A stretch of 64,000 bases of DNA from assembly GCF_001619985.1 (NCBI RefSeq), contig NW_017264193.1:2423726-2487725 (forward strand). The letters run 5' to 3'. This DNA comes from Xylona heveae TC161 (lineage: Eukaryota; Ascomycota; Xylonomycetes; Xylonales; Xylonaceae). Of the stretch, positions 19,336-30,862 are shown one piece after another. The number at the start of each line of letters is the position of its first letter. Position 1 is the stretch's first letter. The translations under genes were made by a program, and so were the position numbers. Below the pieces are notes generated by a model that had not been told where the DNA came from, did not search any database, and saw only the letters and a list, made by a program, of their open reading frames with translations.

Positions 19336-21648
19336 ATGACCGCAGGAGCTCAGAAGCTCTCAGTTCACGAGCGGCGCAAAGGCGAATCTGTAAGTGATGC
19401 GATACAATGGGCCATTCATAGATCCTGAAGCAGTGGCTTATTGTCTGTCTCTCATAGGCCTTGAGTGACTTCGCCGACTATGTCGAAAAGCAGCAGGCGC
19501 TGCGGCGCGCTCCTGGACATCCAGCCGCCTCTGGAGGAGAAGAGCATGCGGAGTTAGCTATTTTGGACGCTCTTGATATCAAAGATGACAGCAGTCATGA
19601 GCCTTTAAAGGACATCTTACTCGACGAATCAAACGCCGCCACCGAAAGCCTATCTCGTCTCTCCGATATTCTGGGCAGAAGGATCGACGAGGGGCACGGC
19701 GAAACCTTGTTTGATCTTGGTGCTGAGAATAATGGTGCATCCATGGAACTTTCAAAGGAGCAATGGGAAATCGCTTTACGGAGATTACGAGATGCGGCCG
19801 CACGTAACAATGCGGAATGTCGAGTCCTTTTGACGCGGAATGTTGGCGGACCAGAAGAGGCTGAGACAGCGAATGACAAAGAAGTAGGAGCAAGCGGGAA
19901 AATATTGATACGTCAAAAGCCTTCAACAGTGGAGGATGTGATTGAAACTAGAATAGCTGTTGTTGGAAATGGTATGCCTGAGCTGCAAGCTAGTCTCGAA
20001 CAGAGGAGTTGGCTAATCATTATCATAGTCGACGCTGGAAAAAGCACCATGCTCGGCGTCCTTGTTAAGGGCGGACTGGATGATGGTAGAGGAAAAGCCC
20101 GTGTAAATCTGTTCCGCCACAAGCATGAAATTGAAAGCGGCCGAACTAGCTCCGTAGGAATGGAGATCCTGGGCTTCGACAGCCGCGGGGAGATAGTTGC
20201 GGCAAGTGCTGCTGGTCGCAAGCTGACTTGGGAAGAGATTGGAAAGCGCTCGGTGCGTACATTTTCAGCTTCCTTTTTTCGAATACCCTATTAATAGCAG
20301 GAAGGCCAAGGTTATTAGTTTTACTGACCTTGCTGGTCATGAGCGCTACCTTCGCACCACGGTCTTTGGACTTCTCAGCAGTGAGCCAAATTACTGTCTG
20401 CTGATGGTAGCGGCAAATAATGGCCTCATTGGCATGAGCAAGTATGCATCCTCACCACTTGCCATTGTACAAGTTCTCAGCTTACAACTGCTAGGGAGCA
20501 CCTGGGTATTGCTCTTGCTCTAAATGTGCCTGTCATGGTCGTGATCACTAAGATTGATATCTGTCCTCCGCACATCCTGCAAGAGACTATTACTCAATTA
20601 ACACGAATTCTCAAGTCTCCTGGCGCACGAAAAATTCCCATCTTTATTAAGAACCGGGAGGAGTGCGTCAACACTGCGGTAAGCAGCTTCAGTTTCCCAG
20701 AAATATTTGTGTCCTATTTCTGATGTGCATGAAGACCCAGTTTGTCAGTCAACGGATATGCCCAATATTCCAGGTATCCAACGTGACTGGAGAGAGCCTT
20801 GACTTGGTCAGAACATTTTTGAATATCTTGCCTCATCATGGCCATTACAATTCCGACGCACCCTTTGAGTTTCATGTTAATGATACCTTCTCCGTTCCTT
20901 TTGTCGGAACTGTGGTTTCTGGCGTGGTTAAAAGCGGTAAGGGAATTGGACAAATACGTTCCAAATAGCGTTCCCATCTAATGCTTTTCAGGAGTAATTC
21001 ATGCGGGTGATACCATATGCATCGGGCCAGACTCGCTTGGCCAGTTCACTACAACAACCATTCGATCCATTGAGCGTAAACGGATACCTGTGCACGTTTG
21101 CTCTGCCGGGCAATCTGCATCATTTGCGCTGAAGAGAGTTCGACGCAAAGATGTTCGCAAGGGGATGGTGGTCCTACCGAAGCTGGAGAAGGCGCCGGCT
21201 GTATATCGCGAATTTATCGCCGAGGGTAAGTGTGACTCTTATTTCATCTACTATGACCGGTCAACATTTGTGAAAAGGGTCAATTGTCTGATGTGTCCCA
21301 GTGCTCATTCTCAGCCACGCCACCACGATCCGGACTCGGTACCAAGCCATGCTGCATGTTGGTCCCATATCACAAACATGTGCCATCATTGACATTGATC
21401 GCTCTTTCATCCGCACTGGAGACCGTGCCACTGTAGCTTTCCGATTTGTGCAACGCCCCGAATACCTTGCAGTCGGCGATCGCATCTTATTCCGTGAGGG
21501 AAGAACAAAAGGCCTTGGGATTGTGAAGGCTGTAGGTTATGATCCCAAGAAGCCGTTGAATCCGGAGGTAGCGAAGGAAGCAGCCGCTAAGGAGAAGGGC
21601 AAAGGCATTTCACATGCGCCGAACTTGACTATCGAAGCTAAGTCATGA
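19336..21648 (+). CDS. GTPBP1/GTPBP2-like translational GTPase
   Basis: Eight exons (19336-19389, 19458-19971, 20029-20252, 20305-20441, 20495-20678, 20741-20936, 20992-21225, 21302-21648) sum to 629 residues with no frame break. G1 is NVDAGKST (about 189-196), G3 DLAGHE (272-277) and G4 TKID (328-331). [11 protein letters not shown] and the beta-barrel segments [23 protein letters not shown] and [10 protein letters not shown] follow, the order seen in animal GTPBP1, an EF1A/HBS1-related GTPase linked to mRNA surveillance and ribosome rescue. The N-terminal 170 residues are acidic and lineage-specific. The C-terminus is Lys/Ala-rich. The intron between residues 264 and 265 ends in an unusual AAG; a nearby CAG would break frame. 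Baker's yeast lacks a close equivalent as far as I know. Confidence 0.88.
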
Positions 21649-22373
21649 GACACGACGATGGATAATCATGGCCGATATGGGATTGAGTACCAAATGAACG
21701 TGGGCCGCGAGTTGATTGTTTTGGCTCATATTGTACAAGCTCATCGTGGCAACCACTCCTTTACATGGACATATCTGGACAGAGTACATAAGGGTATGGA
21801 GTCTTCGTGGCTTCCCTGGAGTTGACCTTTCTTCAATCGATTAATGACTGAACAGTATTGCAATTCTATGTAACCTTTGCTTTTTCGGGTCCGGGCTTGG
21901 GGATTGGCTTTTGGCATTATATGTTGCTTTTATTGATTCTAGGAAATACCATTCACTAATTTACCGCCTTTGATCATTTTTCTCTTTTGGCAATGCGATT
22001 AGAGTAATAATTAAAGCCTAATACATTCTCTTGTGATATGATTGAACTTGGTGCTTTGAAATGCCGACCTAATCGACCATGGAATACTGTTTAACGGGCA
22101 CGACTAAATGAAGAAATGCGCAAGACACGAACAAATATGGGGGTCAAAATTGGTCTATCGCCAATTGTTGGGCCTGGAAGTACCCAAAAATCTTGAATAT
22201 AGAGCCAGTTAAAAGAAAAGGGAAATTTTTCTGTATGTTAGGTAGATTACCATGATAGATGATGAGCTCGTTCGATAGGGCTGAGAGCTCCGCTTTGGTC
22301 GCTACGAGCCAACTTCACGTCTGCTTCGCTCGGGTGACCTTTCAACTCACCCATCCATGCTCCCAGCACGACC
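21649..22373. other. Intergenic, GTPBP1-like gene to Zn2Cys6 gene
   Basis: A 725-base tandem spacer. It holds the 3' region of the GTPase gene and the promoter of the regulator gene. No further feature is supported. Confidence 0.5.
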
Positions 22374-25005
22374 ATGGCAGGTTCATCATCTAATAGCAAG
22401 GATTCGGCTGGATTTCGTGTTTCTCAGCGCCGACCGTTGGCTTGCCAAGGTAAGAAGCCTTTTCACCGAATTGATTCATCTATCTGGATGGCATATTGAA
22501 CAATGCAGAATGTACACGGCGAAAAGTCAAATGCGATAAGAAAATCCCATGTTCGCGCTGCTACCGATTAGGATGCAGATGCATTCGAGAAAAGGTCCGG
22601 TTGAGCAATGCCTCATCAAAGCATCGCGGGGAAATTGATTTTCTCAAAAACTTAACTTCTCAATTGGAATTGGCCGGAAATAGTGTTATCAATGGTCCGG
22701 TAAAAGATGTGAAGCGACGTATTGCTATGCTCGAGCATGGCTACGATGAAGAGGAAGCAAGTACGGAGGTAGGTTCCAATGCATAGAAATTCAATGGATC
22801 TATATAAAGGCAGGTGATCCTTATGCGTCATTTAGGAACCAGTTGAAAGCCCACGAACTCCTAATAATGGACAAATTCCTGCGCCGCGGCCAGCGCCAAT
22901 GGGACTGCAGCCGAGAGCTGCGGATTTCTCGTACTCAGAGGACCCTTCATCTTCCCAGACAGGGGGTCAAGATGGAGCGACTCGAGAAACGGCAACTATG
23001 GTGACTGCGCTTGAGTATTTAGCTTGGGGCAGACATTACGGGGCCTGCTACCCTCATCGACATTGTTCATGTGGCAGCCATCGCAGTCAATCAGAAATGA
23101 TATCAATTAATAGCGACTCTAATAGCATCCATCGACCATTTTCTGCAATGCTGAAGGATGAAAGCATCCTCCCACCACCTCCAGTAGCGAGTAAACTGGT
23201 GCAGTTCCATATCAACCACGTTGTGTGGCATCATAACTCGTTGCACTCTCCGACCTTCTTGGAGCAGTGTGAAAGTTACTGGCAATATGGCACATGTGAT
23301 CATCCGTTATGGATGGCCTTGTACCTGTCTGTCGTGAGCGTGAGTTGTTCCTTGAACTGGGTATCTTCTACAATATGCTAATATAATCAATTGGGAAACT
23401 AGACTGCCCTGTACTCTGTGCAAAATAGCAGAAGGTTTCAGGCTACTCTCGATATAGGTACGTATTTTAAGATATTTCTACGTTGATAGATTTTTCTCAC
23501 GCTGATTTGTGTGTCGGTTGAAGAAATTGGCGACACTGCCGCCAGAGACCTATTTCGAGCTATGGTCGACGTCCTCTACTCTGAGAATTTCATGGAAAAT
23601 CTCTCGCGTAGGTAGTCACCTCCCTAAAGCAGGACGTTGTTTTAATCATTGGATTCGCAGTGTATTCGGTACAGGCCATTGTAATTTCGACAGAAGTTGC
23701 ACATAATTTGGGGCTCAGCGAATTGAATGCAACTCTATTCAGTGCCGCCGTGCGCATTGCGCAGTGTCTAGGGCTGCACCAGATTGCTGAACCAGAGTCT
23801 CTGGTAATCCAGACTACGGAGCAGTGGCATGAAACGATTGAAAGGGAAGTTGGAAAGCGGGTCTGGTGCCAACTCATAATCCAAGATCATTTTGCCTTTG
23901 CTTTCACAGACTCATACAGTATGAACACCCTGGTCTTCAATGTGATATGATTGATTCTGACTCAGTGCTGACCAATTTAGTAATTCATCCATCACAATAT
24001 TCTACCAGCCTGCCAATGAATTGCGATGATCACGATCTTATTCCAAAAGAAAGCAGTCTACCTACCATCAGCTCTTACGTGAGGACTTTGGCTTCAGGTA
24101 TGATTTCCGCGCTGCTGCACAGCCTTTCTCATTTACTAATTTGCGCTAGTGGCCGCCCTAATGCCAGAGCTCGCCGATGGTTTGGCGGCATTACGGGGAA
24201 AGAATTTGCAGGAACAATACGAGCATGTGATCAGGCTCGATCACCGTATGCGCAAATTGGTTGGGGAGATTCCACCATTCCTCCTTCGTGAGAATCCCGG
24301 GGACGGGATGTGGACTCCATGGCTAGATATTGCTCGGCGCAGTCTCGCTATTACAGCAGCGGAAAAGGTTCGGCCCCTTTGCAGGTTACACAAAGTGAGC
24401 ATTTGCTAACCATATTGAAGATTATTATGATCCATCGCCCGTTTCTATTCCAGTCTTTCCAGTCTTCACAGTATAGCTATACGCGAAATACATGCATCTC
24501 GGCTGCAATGACTATTCTTCGCGAACATGAGAAGATTACAGAGACTGACGACATTTCTATTTGGACTCACTCTGCTTTCTGTGTCACCGCGGCCATGATC
24601 CTTTGTCTCGAGCTCATGTATCGTCAGCAGTACGATGATGAGAGGGGCCAGCTCTATCGGGCATTAGTAGTCGCGGCAAAAGATCGACTTGCGGCGAGAA
24701 GAGGCGATGTCTTGGCTCAGCGCGGTGTGACATTGATCGAAACTATCCTACTTGAAGAAGCCACTGCATTTGATCCAAGTATAGCAGCTGATATATCCGC
24801 TGCACCCCATGGCCGAAAGCAATCTGGACGCGCCGTGAACTTTCACAATGTCATGGCAAATTTCCTTGTGATGAACAATGCAGTGTTTGGCAAAGACCAT
24901 GGGAATTACCCTGAGCAAGGAGACTTTGCTGACAGTCTCTTGGGGATGAATGATGATTTTAACCTTTGGTTCGACCAGATTTTTGGGGTGGTTGGACCGG
25001 AATAG
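22374..25005 (+). CDS. Zn2Cys6 fungal transcription factor
   Basis: Nine exons (22374-22449, 22509-22768, 22836-23339, 23403-23457, 23524-23607, 23661-23918, 23981-24097, 24150-24367, 24421-25005) give 718 residues. The DNA-binding cluster uses Cys24, 27, 34, 40, 43 and 50 (spacing C-2-C-6-C-5-C-2-C-6-C) with an extra Cys48, and basic residues RRKVK between them. A linker with a short helical part (RGEIDFLKNLTSQLEL) leads to the fungal-specific middle homology domain, recognisable from FSYSED onward and strongest at LGLHQIAEPE, KRVWCQLIIQDHF, NCDDHDL and KIIMIHRPF. The target pathway cannot be read from sequence, and no metabolic cluster surrounds it. One intron (23458-23523) ends in AAG and another (24368-24420) also ends in AAG; both joins keep frame. 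Confidence 0.88.
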
Positions 25006-25548
25006 ATTGGGACATGGGGAGTTTGCCTGGTTTAGAGTTGGAATTTATCGCACTTGATCTAAGATACCATTTCGTATAATATTTGGCCTTTTATTTACAG
25101 CAGATTTGGCGTGGCTTTTCTTTTAGTTCAGCAAGTAAATCTTATCTCCGGAAGGTAGCGTCGTACATGATATATTTGAGAATGAATACCTGTGTTGATC
25201 GAGCGCTGTTATTGTTAATATGATGAGCTTTGTTCTGATCTGCAGGGTCATGTGCACGGACGTGGAGGGGAGAATGCCAAGCTTTCCCCCAAAAAGCTTG
25301 AATTCGGCCCAAAGTGACGGATTGACAGGCAGAAAAGGGGACTGCTTTCCTTAAGCGACGTCATGGTGTTCAGCACCCGTCCCTGCCGTTGTTGAGTGTC
25401 CCTTAGTAGAACTCTGCTTCGGAGCCATCCTTGATCCATTGTCCCTTTTATTGTCCCTTTTTCAACTTACGATGGGTGGGAGCATCAAAGCATGGCAAGA
25501 TAGCACAAATATCAATTGCTAGCCCGCTTATTCGAACATATTGGCACA
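25006..25548. other. Intergenic, Zn2Cys6 gene to Mg transporter gene
   Basis: A 543-base tandem spacer with no supported gene. The last 120 bases are pyrimidine-rich, as expected just upstream of a fungal start. Confidence 0.5.
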
Positions 25549-28468
25549 ATGAACACTGGAAACGAGCGTTCGAGCTCTACCCCAGCGGTAGATCCAGCGC
25601 ATGTAGACCTGGAGGCACTATCACCGGCTTCTTCCTCCGACGGCAATCGCGACTTGGGCTTAGCCAAGTCTACCAGCACGGCGCGGCAATCTTCCGAGTC
25701 CGCGCGAAGACGTCCGAGAAGATCCAGCACCCTCAAGACCTATCGTCCACAGCGCTCCAACTGGCAGCCTGGTCAAGAACCAGGCTTAGATGTTACACTC
25801 CCTCATGGGGGTCAAGAGCCCTCCCATATCCCTCAACTTCACCAAGAATGCGATATAACAGTCGTCGACTTTTCTCAGGAGAATATGCGCATGCGCCGGT
25901 TGAACAATGCGACGCTGGAGCCGTTTCTGAATCACCCGCGTCCTGACTGGACGGAGTGTCGTTGGATTAATGTTAATGGATTGAGCTGGGACGTGATCAA
26001 ATGTATTGGAAACAAGAAGAAGTTGCATCGCCTCGCCATTGAAGATTTAATGAACACAAAGAACCGAACTAAGGCCGATTGGTAAGTTGACTGAATCTTC
26101 ACAGTTGACTTTGGAAGCAACGTGAACTGGTACTAACAGTCGAAATCAGGTACTCTGACCACGTATACAGTAAGTTTCGCGGTTATGATTTCTGTACAAT
26201 GAGAATACGGTTGGATAGGCAAACTGATACACTAACCAAAACAAATAGTCGTTTTGACACTGCAAAAACTGGTTCACCTCGAAGACTGCTCGGATTGTGA
26301 CTCAGACTGCGATGCAGACTGCCCTGGATCAATAGAAGACTATGCAGGCTCTCCATCTCATTGGCAGAAGCCAAAAAAGAAGAGACGATCGCTATTCTCG
26401 CGCCTTCGGAAAACGCTCTCGCCCGTTGCTGAGGATGCCGGCAACACTCATTCTCCTGCAGACATGTTCGACCCTTCCAACGAGGTTGACGGCGCACATA
26501 CGGCCAAATATCACACTTCTTCATTTTCCGCCTCTGCCACTGCGCCATGGAAGCCTCACACGCTACAAAGCTACCACAGCGGCCCGAACAAAGCGCACAC
26601 TGAATTCATGGAGCGCCATTCTGCCCTTCGCCCAAAGGACATGAGCGTTAGCGTCGAGCAAGTCTCTATCTTCCTGACGGCAGACAACACTGTCATTTCA
26701 TTCTTTCAAGGATCAGCAGAGGACATTGAAAACCCGATTCTCTCTCGTCTTCATTCTTCAGAAACGATCCTACGCCGGTCGTGCGACGCAGGCATGATGC
26801 TGCAGGCTATCATTGATGCCATTATCGACCTCGCTATTCCTGTCACGCTAGCATATCAAGACGCTATCGGCGAGTTGGAGCTTGATGTGCTCACACAGCC
26901 CAGCATCAAGCACACTACGTCGCTCTATGTGCTTACGTCGGAGATATCGCTCCTCCGCACATCATTACAGCCTATTACCAGCGTGATCAACGCGCTGAGG
27001 GACCATAAGAGCGAACTTGTTCCTGCCACGCCCGGGGGATTCACTCTGCTCAATGTGCCCAGTGGCGAAAGAAAGCAGCCTGGAGGTACGGCGGGCGCAA
27101 AGGGAGCTGATCGGAAGGGAGGCGAAGGCGCACCAACAGACCCGGACAAAAGCCGGGACGCTCACGACGGCAAAAGTGGAGGTGATTATTTCCGCCAACC
27201 ACCCAAATTGCCCTCTGTTCCATCGAGTATATCGATTTCGCCTATGACGCATACGTATCTTGGCGACGTTGAGGATCACTGTATCTTGATGATGCAGAGC
27301 CTAGACCAAATGATGCGAAAAGCAGATAACATGATTGATTTAATTTTTAATACTATTAGTAAGTTTAGATTGTTTCTTCGCTGTCCTGCAGTTCCATTTT
27401 GACTCAGGCCACCCTCTTATGGTTTTTATCTCAAACCACAAAATTTCCAATTTGTTTTCCAAGACTAACTGCTGGAACAGGCGCTCTGCAAAACGAGAGC
27501 ATGAAACAACTTACCCTTGTCACAATACTTTTCTTACCATTGACATTTTTGACTGTAAGTTATACCACTATTGTCGTCTCTCAAGTTGGACATTCATGAG
27601 TGCGATATTTTCTATGATGCGGACTTTCGAGAAATTAGTCTTGCTCCCGTCTGCAACGATTCTTCCTTGTACCATTTTCGTCCATCAGCTTGGCTAATAA
27701 TCTGGTAGGGATACTTTGGAATGAACTTTAATAGATTCACCGGAGTGCAGCATCATAGCGATGTGTAGGTTTAGTTGTTTTTTGTCGCTTCCCATTTCCC
27801 GCCAACCTCCCTTGCTCCTTTCTCTCTTTCCCTCCCAGTCTTCCTTTTACGTCTATTTTCATTTCCCCCCAAACCCCTTATTTTGTGTTTTCAATTTTCT
27901 CCCTCGTGCCTCCCCCGTCCCTCTTCCGCTATACCCAACCTCGTCTGAGATTCTTAATTCGTACGTGATAACAAACTTACTAATCCGTTCCCCTCGTGTA
28001 GTTATTTCTGGGAAATCGCCATTCCCATCACCTTTGTCACATCCATCTATCTCATGTGAGTTATTTTGCACCTTCCTGCATCACTTTCACCCTTGATTCT
28101 GAGTCTTTCACCCTTGCTTTCCAACACTGGTTTCAACCCCAATCTCTCAACTCCTGAAAATCCATTTTATTTCATTTGATTCAATTTTATCTTGGAAACA
28201 TTGCCGCTGATCATTCTCTCTCAACCGTAACAGGCGCGGCGTCATTGAGCGCTACATCATACGCAAAATCCAACGGCGCGGCATTTCTCGCTCTCGTAGA
28301 AAACGAACTCAGCCACTGCACACTTCGCGCCAGACTTCTCGGAAGAACTTGGATCCTCCCCGACAACATTCGCATCTCGGCCCGCACGTGCCGCATCTGT
28401 CCAGCCCCAGCCCGCGCAATGGGCTTTCGGGTTCGAGTGCGCCGGGACACGGTGCTGGCAGGTGGTAG
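25549..28468 (+). CDS. CorA/ALR-type magnesium transporter
   Basis: Seven exons (25549-26081, 26150-26169, 26249-27358, 27481-27554, 27709-27764, 28002-28055, 28234-28468) give 693 residues. The large cytosolic N-terminal part contains the CorA core (FSQENMRMRRLNN, HRLAIEDLMN, VLTLQKLVHLED) with a long disordered insert. Two C-terminal membrane helices follow (MKQLTLVTILFLPLTFLT and YFWEIAIPITFVTSIYL). Between them sits the signature GMN in GYFGMNFNRF, which gates Mg2+. A basic tail (IQRRGISRSRRKR) ends the protein. Such Alr1/Mnr2-like proteins import Mg2+ at the plasma membrane or release it from the vacuole; the exact subtype is uncertain. The start is the ATG at 25549; an upstream non-ATG extension was rejected. 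Three late introns (122, 237 and 178 bases) are C/T-rich and longer than usual, and exon 2 is only 20 bases. Confidence 0.9.
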
Positions 28469-28531
28469 ATTCGAAATCGTGAATATGTGTTTGCAAGGTT
28501 TATAGTTTTTTTGTTTGTTTGTTTTTGGGGG

Positions 28532-28533
<2 letters not shown>

Positions 28534-28566
<33 letters not shown>
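28534..28566 (+). repeat. 33-base poly(G) run
   Basis: An uninterrupted run of 33 G follows GGGGGCC and precedes CTTTTTT, between the Mg-transporter gene and the truncated AAA ATPase. Runs this long are rare and unstable, and the recorded length may be affected by sequencing or assembly. The run can form G-quadruplex structures. Confidence 0.9.
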
Positions 28567-28744
28567 CTTTTTTGTGGCATACATACCATTATACAAATTA
28601 GCCATTGTCCTGTTGAGTAAATCTAGGCCCATTTCTATACGTGTACCATTGTTTGGCATTTGAAGCGGTCCCCTTGATTTCTTTTCTTCCCTCCTCACCT
28701 CCTCCCCTCTTCTTTTTTGATTTATTTTTTACCTCATCATGGCG

Positions 28745-29489
28745 TAGCGGGCCGCCCGGAGTGGGAAAAACCTTGACAGCCGAAGTTGTCTCAGAGCACA
28801 TGCAGCGACCGCTATACTCTGTAAGTATTCTAACAATGCCTAACACGACATTCGTGGCTAACCCGAAAAGATTTCTGCGGGAGAGTTAGGGTTAGACGCC
28901 GAAAGCCTGGACAATCGACTTGAAACTGTGTTCGAGCTTGCACAGCAATGGGATTTGATCCTACTACTCGACGAAGCGGACGTGTTCCTCGAGCAACGGG
29001 GCACTGACAACCTGACCCGGCACCAGCTCGTGTCAGTTTTTCTGCGCAGGCTGGAATACTTCCGCGGAATACTCATCCCCACAACAAATCGAGTGGAGAA
29101 CTTTGATATTGCAGTCTTGAGCCGGATCCAGTGGAAGATGCAGTACAGCGAAATTGACCCAGAGTCTCGAATGCAGCATTGGGACAATAACTTAAAAAGG
29201 GCAAACACGCATTGTGGTGGCGTGTTGAACATTACAAAGCAAGAGTTAAATGGACTGGCCAGAAAGCCTTTCAACGGGCGGGAGGTCGGTTGTGACTTTA
29301 GCCAAATGAATCGGGCAATTACACTAATGGTTCTCACAGATTAAGAACACAGTCTTCACCGCTTCCGTGTTGGCACGAGAGAGTCATACTCCATTCTCCT
29401 ATGCACATCTGCAGAAGGTTATAGACGCCACCGAGGTTTTCCAGCGAACTTTTTTGAAGACTGAACGCTCAGAGCACATGTACAACTGA
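28745..29489 (+). pseudogene. 5'-truncated AAA+ ATPase (C-terminal half only)
   Basis: Three pieces read as the C-terminal half of a fungal AAA ATPase: about 28748-28820, 28871-29284 and 29340-29489, with two normal introns. They hold Walker A (GPPGVGKT), the LGLDAESLDNRLETVFELAQ helix, Walker B (LILLLDEADVF), ILIPTTNRVENFD and the small-domain helix (NGLARKPFNGRE to IKNTVFTAS). Full-length relatives carry several hundred residues before Walker A. Here only about 280 bases separate the fragment from the transporter stop, and they are low-complexity with a poly(G) run. The fragment itself has no internal stop and its splice sites look intact, so it is a truncated copy rather than an old decayed one. 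A very short gene starting nearby cannot be excluded. Confidence 0.7.
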
Positions 29490-30862
29490 ATGTTAGAGGT
29501 TTTGGGGGCTTTCACTATTTGATATTTGGCGGACCCAAAGGGGCACTCTAATTTTAGAATTGCTACGCTAATAGAATGACTCATTTCGCACTACCTTGTC
29601 TTCTCACCCTCAGGCAGTTGTCTGCAGTCTGAAAGGAAGAGATCAGGATTAGGGATTAAGATAGCTCGGTGAGGCTCGATCTCTTCGCCGATACGAACTT
29701 TTGATTGTACCTAGCATTGATCCGGAATTGATTGCCTTGTTGAACGCGCTGATCATCTGATCGTATAGGACCGATTCATCTCCGGCTGGCTTCCCTGTGC
29801 GCAGTTTAGCATGGCGTAGGGAAGAGTATATCTCTCAAGCTTGTCGCCAAGCCCTTTACACAATCAAAAGGCGGAGAGAATTTGGGGAGAATGAGTCTTT
29901 CAAATCCGTCAACTATGGTTCTCCGGAAGCCCTACTCAAGCAAGTCTAGAATCAAGTCATCGCGACGGCCTGGGGAAGTTCGAGGAGGGAGGTTTGCATG
30001 GAACGATTACACCGGCTAGAGATCTTAAGATCAAGGGCAACATGGCCTACAATAATGGACGGAGGCATTTTGACCAATGATGGCCCTCGGATCCTGTTCG
30101 GCAAGCTGCTTTGTACCGTGGAAAGCTTTGCGTCTTGCTGCTGGCGGCGTTCGGGACTTGCTTACTGCTTCGGTTGGTGTATGGACACCTGCAAGTCCAG
30201 TTCGTCTGAGGAGCGTGGTAAAGATCTCAGCAACCGGCTCACTCTTTCGGTGAGCTCTTCATACCCATTCAACATGTGCCCAATACTCTGGTGGAAGTCT
30301 ACCAGAGAATGCAACAACCTCCTACAGAACATCCAAGGCAAAGCACAGCTGGACGAATCGCAGACACCCACTCGAGGGTGGACGGGTGCAGCGATTCATT
30401 GGATGCTGATCATAATTGGTGTGTGATATGGTGGAGATGGAAGCATCGGTGTTGGGGTGGCGATGCAACAACCGGGGCGCATGGGTCTGCTCCGTGTCCT
30501 GCCTATAAGAAACGGGCTCCCAGCTTCTCCTTCCCTTCTCTCCCCTCGACCATGCAACCCCAACGCATCGGTTACGAGTATTGGAGTTACAATGGAGCAG
30601 TGAACTGTGTCGGGAGTTCCCAGCGCCGGCACGACTACGTTTAGAACAAGCTTATAGCTACAAATATACTAAATCCCAATAGGATGAGAGGTCTTCTGCG
30701 CTTATGTGCTTGGAATGGGAAGGACATGGCTATCAGGGATCGAGAAAGCCGGATGAAGAGCATTGCAGTGTGGATGCAGCACGATGGAAGTCCATCTATA
30801 CTGGTGGCAATCTAGATCTTTGCTCCCAGCTCCTAACCTCTTGTCGTTATGACAACGGCGGC
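29490..30862. other. Gene-poor stretch with degenerate coding scraps
   Basis: No complete gene is supported. Two short plus-strand stretches read more like protein than background: about 29770-29949 (with REFGENESFKSVNYGSPEAL before a stop) and about 29966-30080 (with GLGKFEEGGLHGTITPARDL). A hydrophobic segment follows at about 30095-30200. I cannot name the family. They may be remains of one decayed gene, or chance. Confidence 0.4.
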
